Source: Saccoglossus kowalevskii (Eukaryota > Hemichordata > Enteropneusta > Harrimaniidae). Taken from it: a stretch of DNA of 64,000 nucleotides. The position numbers and the translations under genes were made by a program. The stretch spans positions 423,167-487,166 of the forward strand of contig NW_003107587.1 in NCBI RefSeq assembly GCF_000003605.2, written 5' to 3'. The stretch's first letter is position 1. Every line of letters begins with the position of its first letter. The notes beneath the pieces are model-generated. The model had not been told where the DNA came from and ran no database searches. It saw nothing but the letters and a program-made list of their open reading frames with translations. Positions 26,316-37,687 of this stretch are shown piece by piece.

Positions 26316-27512
26316 TCAGACAGAGTAAATTATTGTTCGTTGCGTGGTGCGACTGACCATGTCACGACTTGACGAGTATCGCATGTTGGTATGTTCGCGG
26401 TATTTCCTCGCCATCATTTTCTTGCGATGTTTGGATTTAAAACAGCACAAGATGTATTTCTTGTAATATGTCTTGAACGTGTTACTCAGAAAATAAAGAG
26501 CCAGGGGATTCACACAGGAATTAGCATACGCCATAACGGTACCTAAAAACTTGAAGAACATCATTCCGTACGTCTGCATGTAGGTCGTGTCTGGACTGAA
26601 AACTAGCATTATGTTAAACAAGTGATGGGGCAACCAACATATGCCGAAGATAAGTACAAATACAAGCACGACTTTAGCCAGCCGTTTTCTGGCTTTCAGT
26701 TGTTTGGTATCGTTACGTCGATTTTCCCCGATAAGGTGTTTTGAGCTCTGTATAAGCTTGATGGCTATGAGTACGTAGTATACACTGATGATGCTAAGAG
26801 GTACGAGGTATAACACGATGGCCATGGCCGCTGTATGTCCTTTTGTAACCAAGGTCATGTACATCGGAATAGCTTGGCAATAATAGACTGTTGAGTTATT
26901 GGGGAAGTAGAATGGAACCACCGTTGCTAGCACTAGAGTCGGTATACCCAGCGCAATGGCGAACAACCAAATAAGTATGGCTACTGTGTATGTACGTTGC
27001 ATCATGTCCGTTGCCTTCTTGTTGATTGGGTTGACGATAGCGTGGTAGCGATCGGCGCTCAACGCCGTCAGCGTAAACACAGAAACGCCGGTACTGGCCA
27101 CCTGAACGCAGTTTATGACCTTGCACATTCCTTCACCGAGCGGCCACGATGTAGTCATATAGGTAATGGCGTTGAAAGGTACGAATACAAACAGTAGTAG
27201 AAGGTCTCCCATAGCCAGGCTTGCTATGAATATATTGGGTACGCTTCGCATGGGTGGGTTACAGAGAACTATCCGCACTAACGTACCATTACCGATCACA
27301 CCGACGAAAAAAATGAGCGCAAATATAGCCGGGATGATAATTGACTCGACGCCAAGACCTTCAAAGAAGTATTCGTATTCGTAAGTATCGTTGAATGTCA
27401 CATTCCAATCGCAGCAGAATTGTTGACTGCCATTGACGTAGGTAATACCTAGACCCTCTCCGTCTCGCGTCATATTGGCGAATGGTAAATCTGGCACATA
27501 ATTCTGCGTCAT
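26316..27512 (-). CDS. Bombesin/GRP-type neuropeptide receptor (class A GPCR), intronless
   Basis: A complete 398-residue seven-helix receptor in one open frame. The extracellular N-terminus has N-glycosylation sequons at N13, N27, N37 and N41. Class A landmarks are GN75 in TM1, D103 in TM2, C130 paired with C212 of the second outer loop, DRY at 154-156, W182 in TM4, P238 in TM5, CWLP at 292-295 in TM6, and NSCVNPLALY at 331-340 in TM7. NPxxLY instead of NPxxY is typical of the bombesin/endothelin receptor branch, as are GVSVFTLTALSADRY and PLSIISVYY. Q137, seven residues after C130, matches a position conserved in GRP and neuromedin-B receptors. C356/C357 may be palmitoylated. The family usually couples to Gq and calcium release at the plasma membrane. 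The ATG is supported by an in-frame TAG at 27546-27548. The ligand is unknown; a CCHamide-, GGNG- or GRP-like peptide are all possible. Vertebrate relatives have split coding regions, so the absence of introns is notable. Confidence 0.95.
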   Translation of the reverse strand: MTQNYVPDLPFANMTRDGEGLGITYVNGSQQFCCDWNVTFNDTYEYEYFFEGLGVESIIIPAIFALIFFVGVIGNGTLVRIVLCNPPMRSVPNIFIASLAMGDLLLLFVFVPFNAITYMTTSWPLGEGMCKVINCVQVASTGVSVFTLTALSADRYHAIVNPINKKATDMMQRTYTVAILIWLFAIALGIPTLVLATVVPFYFPNNSTVYYCQAIPMYMTLVTKGHTAAMAIVLYLVPLSIISVYYVLIAIKLIQSSKHLIGENRRNDTKQLKARKRLAKVVLVFVLIFGICWLPHHLFNIMLVFSPDTTYMQTYGMMFFKFLGTVMAYANSCVNPLALYFLSNTFKTYYKKYILCCFKSKHRKKMMARKYREHTNMRYSSSRDMVSRTTQRTIIYSV

Positions 27513-27580
27513 GGTGATGTGAAAGAAATGGATCGGTATACGGTACTATTTCAATTCAAGGATACGTCGATGAGGTTCCT
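27513..27580 (-). other. 5'UTR segment and splice acceptor of the receptor gene
   Basis: On the minus strand the sequence TCTTTTTTGCAG ends at 27579, a pyrimidine tract plus AG typical of a 3' splice site. The 66 nt from 27578 to 27513 would then be the start of the exon holding the whole coding sequence. They include an in-frame TAG 36 nt before the ATG, so no longer protein begins upstream in this exon. The upstream non-coding exon and promoter were not located. Confidence 0.6.
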
Positions 27581-29402
27581 GCAAAAAAGACACATATAAA
27601 CACGTTTAGTTGAATCGTTGACCTTAATCACAAATTGGTCTCATAAACACGCTAATTGATTACAGCAACCGTTAATGTTAATGTTTCTTATATCAAATCA
27701 CGATGTAATAATACGAGATTTGAATTCAGTACACCATATCTCACGTACATACTAGAAACATTGATAGCAGGAATTGAGTCTGGAAGTGACGTGTCTGCAT
27801 CTTGCGTGCGCGTGAAGAGAACTAAATTTGTCTGTAGGGTACATTTTTTATAAAAAAAAATCATTGGCGCATAAACTGAATAATATCGTCAAAAGAAAGT
27901 GTAAATCGACGAAACTGATAAGAATACAAGTTTATGCGAGTATCGGTCAAGGAACTTTCGCTTTGATAGCCGTACTGCCCAGTACTTAGCGTTAAAACAA
28001 TAGTAGAAATATTGCATGGAATAACACTTCTTTCAATGGTTATGCAATGAAACCTACAGTGTAATTGGAAATGAATATATACTATATATTTTACGGTATA
28101 TGGAGTTATTTGTAATATAATAGACATTTGTATTCTCCACATATAAATAATTCATTTATTCCGACTTTTTTTGTTGCTAAGACACCTGTGGGCGTAGTAT
28201 TGACATTATAGTTCTTGAAGTACAATTCAACTTACAAACACTTTTCACTCATATCTTGAAAAAATAAAAATGAAATCCTAATTTACGTATAACGTCATTA
28301 GCCTAATGAGTACAGTTCTAAAAGGTGTGTTATAAAATAGTATTAGTTTGACTACTGTACTCAGCCATTGATTATGTAGGCGACGCACGTGCACTGGACT
28401 AAGTTATATGTACCCTATAACTTGAATACGGGTGAATGTACATGTTCAATGACGTCATTCGTCATCGAATGGCGAATCGTATTGGTGGCCTTGTACAATC
28501 AAATGATTGACACGAGAGTGGAGGGTGATTGAACGATTGGTGCTGATTAATTGTCCACAATTCTCTGGTCTCAATTCTACTTGCTGTTGCCCCAAATCAG
28601 TTTCGAAATATATGCTTTCTCACGTACACGATAAACAGTCGTGACAATACAGATGTGCAGCGTTCAACCATTGCCGTTAGAATTCCTGTAAACGACAGTA
28701 ACTATATAGTGGCTATCTAGTGCGTAATCACTGCATGTGTCACGTGACAACAGTGTAGATAATACAGACACCCGGCCATAAAACCTTATTTACCAAATGA
28801 TTAAAGATATGTCACTACATACATAGATTCTGAGAGATGAACGTGACAAGCTGTCAACAATATCGAGAATGGCTTGATTTTTGCGCCAACAAAAAAATAT
28901 TGGTTAAATATTATGAACAAAATTGTTGGTGACCTCTTTTCACAAAAATAAAGATGATTTCCGAATTAATACGTATTGTGAATTATTTTGAATCCGTCAA
29001 AATACTGGATATTGGGATGCATTTTTATTTTGTTCTACATTCAACCGTATTTTCGTGGTTAGGGTTTCAACAAATGCAGCCACAAATCATAATATTTGTA
29101 TTTGACAATTTCAAAACAATTCTGCCACAATTCCCGCTCCCCGAACTGATAGCGTCTGCGCGTTTATCGCGGGTGCGCTTGCGCTACATTCAGCAGGCGC
29201 ACACGTGATGATAAAATAAATGCGATATTAACTATTACTTGTCTCTTTATCTTCAGTTATAGAGTAATATTTTTCATATTTTAGGAGGTATTTAGTTAAA
29301 AAACTATGTCACGGTGATATTTACTCAACGAAACACACACGTATCACTGTCTCTTTTCAGTTCATTTTCTCTAAAACAAATCCACGTTTTTCAGTTGTAA
29401 TG
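27581..29402. other. Non-coding region 5' of the receptor
   Basis: No other gene is supported. Given the inferred 5'UTR intron, the receptor promoter and first exon may lie in this interval or beyond. A perfect CRE octamer lies at 28450-28457. Frames of up to 93 codons (27861-28142) show no domain. Confidence 0.45.
28450..28457. promoter_or_regulatory. CRE octamer TGACGTCA upstream of the receptor
   Basis: A perfect palindromic CREB/ATF site about 0.94 kb upstream of the receptor ATG. It is one of at least ten in the window, so proximity alone does not tie it to the gene. Confidence 0.3.
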
Positions 29403-29610
29403 CTGTAGAATATTTTATTTTTGCTTGGAATTTATTTACGCTATTTTCGCTGAAGGGATGATTCCGTGAAAATAAAATCCAGCGAATATACTTTGATTCC
29501 TATATTTCACATTAAACTTATCAAAAATCAGTGTAAATAAATTCCATAAAAAAAGCCCAAAAAGCCTTTTCAGCGAAAATTAATTCCAGCGAAAATAAAG
29601 TATTTCACAA
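29403..29610 (+). mobile_element. MITE family 1, copy B
   Basis: A 208-bp element with left end CTGTAGAATATTTTATTTTT and right end AATAAAGTATTTCACAA. The inner parts of the terminal repeats are well preserved (TTTTCGCTG on the left, CAGCGAAAAT on the right), while the outermost right bases and one flank have drifted. Shared internal landmarks with copies A and C include GGGATGATTC, ATCCAGCGAATATAC and AATCAGTGTAAATAAATTCC. No coding capacity. Confidence 0.8.
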
Positions 29611-30348
29611 TATATATTTTGTTCTGCCTGCATATTTCGTACAACCCACACTCACTCCGCTGTCTTTTAAAAACTTACTTTTCCCGGGGGTTGCATGTCT
29701 ATTGTTATTTTGACTTTTCGTATTCCTGTTCTACTCTCACCCGTTGCCCAGTTGGTTACGAATGAGCAAATAGAATTTCATCGCGCCCGTCCGTAATTTG
29801 GGAATGGGGAATTGACGTATAATATTTTAAAATTATTTCTTTCAATTTCTAGTGAAAGGTACGTGTAGTAAATTGTACGGAAACATTCTTTATAAAAGAA
29901 GATACACCTATTAAAAGGTAAAAACACCAGCTAGGTAAATTAATGCCAACAATTCACGTGCCGTTTGTCAGTGTGTTCTACTGCAACCGGAGAGTTTCTA
30001 ATAGCTCATTTTTACTCTTCAAAGGGTAAACAGTTGTAACCACAAAGTGCTTACAAATAAATCAACCTGACTTGTACATTTAAAGTATGACACGACCAAA
30101 TTTTACTGACATAAACTGTGTGAATTAAAAACAAAGAACTCACCCAGCTGTGACTAAGCCGTGGAAATAAATGGTGAAATTGTAAAATTGAATTAAATAT
30201 ATTTAGTATGTCATGCGTATTTATGCTGCAGCTGATGGTAACATAACATTTATCTTGTTTCTTTTTGTTTACTAGTCTCTCTATGAGTTATCGGTGTTTT
30301 CACACGTTGTGTCAATAAATCACGCACTTCGCTGATTTTTGTAAAGTA

Positions 30349-30543
30349 CTGTAAAATCTTTTATTTTCGCTTGTAATTTTTGCTAAAGGGATGATTCGAT
30401 GAAAATACAGTCCAGGGAATATACCCGCTCTCTATATTTTTCAATTAACCTCGTCAACAATCAGTGATAATAAATTCCACACAAAACACCCAAAAAGTCT
30501 TTTCAGTTAAAATCAATTGCAGCTAAAATAAATTATTTTACAG
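30349..30543 (+). mobile_element. MITE family 1, copy C
   Basis: A 195-bp element in the same orientation as copy B and about 0.74 kb downstream. It begins CTGTAAAATCTTTTATTTTC and ends TAAATTATTTTACAG, flanked by TA on both sides (30347-30348 and 30544-30545). Internal blocks align with copy B but with more substitutions, suggesting an older insertion. The cluster of three copies in 9 kb suggests the family is common in this genome. Confidence 0.8.
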
Positions 30544-30545
30544 TA

Positions 30546-31335
30546 ATCCCGATGACGACGAGAACGTGACGTCATGTACTACTCCGGAATAGTAGCTACG
30601 CGGCGTGATTAAATCGGATATGTATATTATTGATGAATAACAGTTCTTGTACCTCACCATCGTAGATGACATTCTACGTGGAAGTAACGCGATTTACTCG
30701 ATCCAGCATTTTACGGAAAACAAATAGTAAAACGCATCCAATTGGTGATTGTCCGCCCTCTACGATAAGTGGCGACGTCGTCATAAAACATGCTGCCAAT
30801 TATCCTTTTAAGTAGTTTCGAAAGTGGAAATAATTATAACAAACCCAACTATCGAACGTTGAACACAATTTACAAGTCCAAGCACACAAAACAAGCAAAG
30901 GGAAGGAAGATACGTGAACCCCGTGGTATACATGATTGATTGATTATTGTTATTATATTCGATTAAGAGTTCTATGTTGATTAATGTACGAATTAAATGT
31001 CGCAGTGCTGATAATTGTTTCTCTCCAGTCGCCCTGTAGTATCAGTGATTGATTTAGAAAAACTCCTGGAGCCAGACGCAAATGAATTACCCAGCAAACT
31101 AGTGAGATAAAACCCAAAGTTTACACAGTCTTGTCAGTAGCTTTGTTTTGACTCTAGGAACGGTACACGTGTGCTTGAAACTATATTATATGACGCATTG
31201 TTTCTGCACTGATTCCTCCACACGTACGGGTAATTTGGTTGTATCTTGATTACATTACATTACATTAAATTCATTACACTACATTACATTTTTCGACAAA
31301 ATTTATGTTTGAAATTAGTTACTTGCTACCATACG
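30546..31335. other. Non-coding stretch
   Basis: No gene seen. It contains a CRE octamer at 30567-30574 and a pentanucleotide ATTAC array at 31249-31290 with one diverged centre. Confidence 0.5.
31249..31290 (+). repeat. ATTAC pentanucleotide array
   Basis: Tandem ATTAC units, interrupted by ATTAAATTC and a CACT variant. A simple microsatellite. Confidence 0.8.
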
Positions 31336-31437
31336 ATACTATGAGGTTATTACGCGGATACCTCAAAGTATGCGCGGAAACAGTACAGCGGAAGTATCGA
31401 CCGACGCGCAGCGGAGGTCGATGCGACAGCGTACTGT
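31336..31437. repeat. Two adjacent imperfect hairpins, CpG-rich
   Basis: Hairpin 1 pairs ATACTATGAGGT (31336-31347) with ACCTCAAAGTAT (31360-31371) at 11 of 12 positions over a 12-nt loop. Hairpin 2 pairs ACAGTAC (31380-31386) with GTACTGT (31431-31437), and inside it ATCGACC (31396-31402) with GGTCGAT (31416-31422) around a 13-nt CpG-rich loop. The segment is more GC-rich than its surroundings. It could be a small structured RNA, a MITE fragment or a recombination relic; nothing known was recognised. Confidence 0.55.
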
Positions 31438-31734
31438 CCAAGGATACATCATGGGAATGCCGAAATAAAAAAAAAGTTTAGAACAGAATCAGCGAACTTT
31501 TTTGTGTGGAGTCCGGTCAAACCCTGATGGCAACAATGTTAGTTTTTAATAATAGAGGACGTTTACGAGCATAATCATTCCATATTTGGAATTTGTATTA
31601 CCTATTATGGTAGGATGAAAATACCCCATAAAATACAGCAAAATTATGGCACGCTGTAACTTATGGCGTTACGGTGACAGATGTATAACAATGTCATTCA
31701 ATTCGTTCTTAACCGAAGAAAAAGTGAACGTGAC

Positions 31735-31859
31735 GTTAAAGGGCGGTGATCATCGCAAACCCAACTATAGACAAACAATGTATTTTACACGCGTTGCGAA
31801 CGTCGATATATGAGTCCCATATCGAAGAGAACGCGACGGAACGACCACCGCCCTTTAAC
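31735..31859. mobile_element. MITE family 2 with TTAA-containing ends
   Basis: A 125-bp element with terminal inverted repeats GTTAAAGGGCGGTG, perfect for 14 bp and continuing to 19 bp with two mismatches. TTAA lies at the outer edge of each end, which suggests the TTAA target preference of piggyBac-type transposases. The interior (about 31780-31820) resembles 37611-37650. There is no coding capacity. The transposase link is inferred only from the TTAA. Confidence 0.7.
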
Positions 31860-34800
31860 TCTACCGGTTGCATCTAAAAAATACTGAACGGGGGGCCTCA
31901 TTTGCATATGTTTCATTCAACCTTTTATTGGTTTTATCGAATTTGCCTTTGTGAAATAACCACAGTGTTCTAACCTTTTCTATATCAGACATTCTCAAAA
32001 GGCAATATACATTCTTACAATAGAATTCGCACCGGCTTTTGTCAATTGATTATATATATATCTTTTATATTAATTCTATTGTTCTAAGCGGTACACCTGT
32101 GCGCAGTAAATGTTTTTTTTCGCATGTACCTAATTCTGCTTCCCTATATGGATGTCCATGCCGTGTTCAAAGCTGTCTGCCTTCGATGTTTCGTAATGAT
32201 TTAGTCTGAGAAAGAAGTCACAAAATAAGCTGCATTTGAGCGACAATCGCTTTAGCAGTTCCCACTACTAAATGCCTACGAAAAGATTTTGACATCGCAA
32301 AGTTGACTTTCTTGTCAGAATCTTGTGAGTTATGATTTGCTGATTATATCCGTGGAAGTTTGTGACGAGAGCTAGGCTATGGTTTTAAACGTATATGAAA
32401 CAATGCATAGTAATCGCCAGACTGTTCAACTTCTCATTACTCTATTGGCATTGTAACTTCTGAATTCATAATATCCGGGGAATCCCCATGCGACAAAAAT
32501 ACCATTTCTGACCGAAGTCATTTTCAATATAAATATTCATTATATTTATTGATGAATTCGTTTCGTTTTTGGCAATGATAGTGCACCGGGTAGATCAACT
32601 TGGGAGCACTAAAACGAGTGACATAGTGGAAACTGTTTATAACTTCTAGCTGGCGTTATTGTCGGTATAAGATTCATCGTTACTAACGGCTTTGTAGAAT
32701 TCTGACCTTGAAACTCATTTCGTATGTGCACGATAGTCCAGTGAATATAATATAACCTCGTCGAATTGGCGTGCGTTAAATTCAAGAACACGAAGTAATA
32801 AGAAAAGCCGGTTTAATCACTAAACATTCGGGAACCGTTGTAACATTCACTGTAATATGAATTAACTGCAAATGACGTCATCAAAATAAGGCTGCATAAC
32901 AAAGGTTACTGGGATTAATACTCTACATTTATGAGTATACACGCGCCTGGAATCAATAAGCTGGTGAGCGTATTCGTCGCGCTAACCCCGTGTTTCCAAA
33001 CACACAACACGTAATGATTGTTACTTTGTATGCATATTTAAAATACTCACAGTAATAATTACTGTAATCTGAATTGCCATGATAATTGAATGCGCACGCT
33101 GTGTTTCGTGGTGTATATTTCTAATGGTCAACCTATATTTTTCCCGGTATTTTTGTTCCCGATGATCATTTCACTGCAATAATCGTATTAATTAAGGAGA
33201 GGGGGGGGGCATACCGCTTCTAATAACTTATGTGAGCCATCACTTGGAGACGGTGGTTTTTACAAGCGATTTCGATTCACGTTAACATGCATAATACAAA
33301 TATCCATCCAGGTAAAAATGTTACACTGCCATATTTGGCACTGTTATTATACCATGCATAAAATTTGCATGATTATATGCATTGTACGTACTAACTCGGT
33401 GGATGACGTGTCCAGAGGAAATGTATATTCAAGTTACTGAGTACCATACCAATGCCGTCATTTGTAATTTATCTTCAAACACATGTGTGAAATGAGCAAA
33501 AAATCGATCCGCAAATGGCACTCCCTTATTCATATCAGTAGAGAGTTTGAGCATTGTTTTATCTCTTTGTTGTTGATTTGTTGCACGTATTTTTCACCAG
33601 GTTACTGAACCCGACAAACCAGTATCGTATTTGCAAACAGATTGTTTTGTTTGCACCAAGTTCACGCACGAATTCCGACTAAAATCAAATTAAAATTTCA
33701 ACTTTATTGATAATATTCGCAACTGTTTCGTATAAAGATGGGGAACGTGGTGAAAGCCTTTAATTTGATTTTATCAAGAATTTCATTCAGATTGTAGCTT
33801 GACCTATTCCCCTCCAATTGATAGGAACTATACCTGATGTAAAACAGAATAAGATGCATAAACATAAAAGATACCACGCACACCTGCGGCATCGTTAAGA
33901 GCTTTGGCCGAAGTGAATAGACTCCCACAGATAGAAGTGGGTCGGCTATAGTCACAGATTCTAAGACATCGGCAGCTGGTACATCGAACGACAATGCAAG
34001 GTCATATGCACTTTTGGGCAATTAATGCAATATGTTCGTGTAAATTGCGTCACTTCCGGTGTTTCCTCCGGTAATCAATAGTACCGGATATCCGACTACA
34101 TGCGCAACAGCTCATTACAAATAGAGACGTTCGCTGTAGTTTAAGGGAATATTTCCGGTTACGTACCATCATTACCATAGCCGTTGAACTATCTGAAGGT
34201 ACATGGAAAAACATTTGTGCTGATGTGAACAATCCAACTTGGTGTTGCGCTCACTCATGTGGGGGTGCATTTAAACACAGCGTATAATGGAAAATGACAC
34301 GTCGAGCAACCAGTGGTAAAAGTTTCACCGGTAGAACAATGTAAATGCTTTATCCCATTTTCAAGGAGACTTCTTTTCATTAAATATCATTTCAGACAGA
34401 GTAAGTTGACACATTGTTATCGGAGTGATCTCTTTTGGCAACCAATATACAAAACACAGTTTACCATGTGATTGATTATAGCAGGTGTAGCGGGTAATTT
34501 TTTTGCGTTTTCATTATTAAAATCTCTGTGTATATTGCTTGAAAACTATCGAACAGCACATCAATAATTGATATGAAAGTTCTACCTCTTATAAGTAGGA
34601 TTCTTTATTATATGCATAAATATGACGACTCGATGTCACTCGTATAAGATTCACTTCGTCGCAAATAAGAGCCGTTGGCATCACGAGCAATAAGAGTTGC
34701 CCTCGCCTATGCAAGTCTGTGGACACTTAAAAGTATGGCTCTAATAAAATAACCCAAATCTATGTTAGAATAGTCATACAATTTACAAATTTTGTTCCAT

Positions 34801-37553
34801 CAGTTGCATGATTGCTCATTTTTTTAATAGATATATATAGTGTGATCAGTAGTTGAGACTGGAACTTCAATTTGTATCAATTGAAATGTTTATCTTCCTG
34901 ACATGTTGCCTGTTCTGCTCCGTTAACAACTCGACTGTTAATGTCGTTACCTATGTGGCTACATTGCTTCTCCCGGACGTGACGTACGTGCAGGGGCGAT
35001 TGATTTTTTTTTATAAAATCGCGCACGATGTCACGATTCACTCAATCACCACACCGACAGACAAACTATTTTCTGAAAGACAATTGTTTTTTTTTTTTAA
35101 ATTCTTCCACGTCAACTCAATACTTGTGATCAAGATACATACAGTTAGGTAAATGAATGGATCACCTGTTTGACTCGCAATTGCTAAGTACGGCTGGCTG
35201 AATATTGTACGTAATGTTTACGGCAGTCTCGTCTAGTTGCCCTTCAGGGATAGCATCATCCTAAGTAGCGTGATTAACAATGTAATAATCTAGTACGTAG
35301 TTGACGCATGCGTGCGGCAGTTGTCTAGCACAAACAATCAAACAATACCATATATGGTATACTTTCATGTGATTACTATTTTGCGACCCTGTGGGTATTG
35401 TTGTTAATGCTCAAATCCCCGTGTTTTCTATATTATATATCAAACTACCATCGTAAAACATATAGCCACACTTGTATCATACAGTATATCGTACTGTTTC
35501 TGGTGGTAACATTGTAAACACACCGTATCTCTGGAATCCATGACTTTTCAAAGTTATCTTATCCTATCATGTACATGCTTTCAGTTGTGCAAACTAGGCG
35601 GATACGTTTGCTAAATTATTTTGATTTCTCTGTGTTTTCAATCCATAGCTATGTGAATTATACAGTCTGGTGGGTTGTCAGGTACGCGAACAACTGTTGC
35701 TTGATTGATGTGAACCACAAACATACAAGTTTATATCTAAAATATCTATGTATACATGTAAAAAAGTGGGTCATATCTGTGCACATATATACATACATAT
35801 TAATTGTCTAAGTGAGTATCCCTTATTCCTAGATGGACAGCACTCCCTTGACGGCACTCAACAACTATTAAATAAAGCATGCATCGTAGACGTTTTCAAC
35901 GACTCAGCTGTACGGCTTTAACGGACCCTCCATAAAACCTTTGCAGTGTGAATACTCAGTGTACACGTGATTCTGTCTATTTCCCTCGTGGATTATTGAA
36001 CATTATGTAAACCGACTCAGCCACCACGGACCGTTGGCTTTGTTACACAAGTAAAAGCGATGCATTCAAATACATTTGCATCCCATTTTCCTGTCTATCA
36101 TCGATTCTTTAGAAAGTGACTGAACATATACTCTTTCACTTCGTCTGTTCAAATGGTAATGCGTGTATCGATCAAACTATCTCTGAACCGATATTGATTC
36201 AACTAATTATGGAGGGTGTTCGATTGGCTACCTCTTGATTGATGAAAAACTTCTCTTCCCGTGTGATTGCCAGTGCAAACCTATTTGACCAGCACCGCCA
36301 CCACAATGAAATTGCATTTCAGGCGTGTTTTCACCGCACGAATGGGTAACACATCCCAACCCACCTATACCTGAAAACGTGTGTGTTAACTGGTATATGC
36401 CGTACTGTTCGTATAGGCATGGGCAATCGATTCTGAATACGGTTAGGCTAAAATACATATGACATTACCTAATAACTGAAAAGGGGAGATTCTGCCTACA
36501 CGTTTCAACGTGACAATTCTAGATTTAATTTGCCTTAACCCTACAGAACGCGATTTTTATTATCCTGGCAATCGACAGGACTGTCAGTTTGACGAATCGA
36601 GTAACATCTTAGTAACCGTTATTCCGCGATGAAATTATTTTCTTTTGTAAATTATAACTATTTCACCCTTGACAGTGCATTTACGGAAACATCACTGTCA
36701 GGTATCGATAAACTATTTTAAAACTTGTTTTCCAGTAGGAATAAATCAACATAAGATCCCCCTGATAACAAAAATACGCAAATGATGCGCGTAGTGAAAG
36801 TCTTGTGGAGTTTCACCACAAAATGGCAGCGTGTGGAGTTACTTTCGGTGTTTTGGCCGCAAGGGTTTCTGGGAATGATGTCTTGTTATTATATCAGCTT
36901 TAAATGTGTTATATTAAATTCTGTTCTGAATGTTATTTGACTATTTTATGATGTACATTATCACTATAAAACCTGAAATATATGTTTTTGTTTTTTTTCA
37001 TTTCCAAAACCAGTAATTGTTACTCATGTATTCTGCATTAATGTTTTACTGTTATGAATGAAAAGGACGAAGTCTTCCACGCATTTTATACCTGCCAGTG
37101 TCGATGCCAGATGAATAACTCATTATTTAGTACTATTTAGTATTAATTGTTGTATACGTTTCTTTTTGACAATTAATAGCCCTTAACATCAAATCAGTAG
37201 TCAAATCAAAGCAAATATGACTGATCAAAATATGGCACAGTTTACATTGTTGGTTTGCTTCGGAAAACGGCTAGAAATGTCATTTTAGGTCGTTAACCTC
37301 TTTCCACTGCAACACACATCTCAAATGCTGCTGACGTATTCAGCGCGCCAAGACCCACAAACGTGATAATCAGATGATTGATGGTTGTAGGTTTAATCTA
37401 GAGTAAACAAACCTTTGTTTACAGTTCATTAAGAGTTCACACGACGGTAACAACCAGGGTTCGTATAACCATTTATTTGAGCATGGTAGATAAAAACCGT
37501 AACCTTGATAATTTAATATATGTGGCATGTTTATCCACCCACGCTAGTACGCA
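31860..37553. other. Non-coding stretch
   Basis: No gene is supported in 5.7 kb. It includes a G9 run near 33203, a CRE octamer at 32873-32880, a CArG palindrome (35345-35360) and a short ATG frame with good start context at 36823-36903. A 105-codon minus-strand frame ending at 33704 opens with TTG just after a TAA, so it is not a credible eukaryotic start. Confidence 0.45.
35345..35360. promoter_or_regulatory. 16-bp palindrome containing a perfect CArG box
   Basis: ATACCATATATGGTAT is a perfect palindrome whose core CCATATATGG fits the SRF/MADS consensus CC(A/T)6GG. No neighbouring gene is known, so a regulatory role is speculative. Confidence 0.3.
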
Positions 37554-37687
37554 CTAAAAGCGCCAAAACCGTCACGCAGCGCGTGTTCGAATTTCATGTA
37601 AGCAAATAACGTATTTAACACGCGTTGTATACGTCGCTATGGGCCCCATGTACAACATGGCGCCGTGCGTCAACTGTAGCGTTTTAA
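37554..37687. mobile_element. Probable diverged copy of MITE family 2
   Basis: The interior reading GTATTTAACACGCGTTGTA then TACGTCGCTATG (37611-37641) aligns with the interior of the 31735-31859 element. The ends, CTAAAAGCGCC on the left and GGCG...GCGTTTTAA on the right, are weak inverted repeats with TTAA only on the right. This looks like an old, eroded relative, and the boundaries are approximate. Confidence 0.5.

Noticed and set aside
26896-27384. Other frames overlapping the receptor
   Set aside because: They are shadows of the receptor coding sequence in other frames.
33704-34021. A 105-codon minus-strand frame with protein-like first 46 residues and a CAG|GTGTGC donor-like site at 33894
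   Set aside because: It opens with TTG immediately after a TAA, lacks an ATG and has no convincing upstream acceptor, so an exon is not supported.
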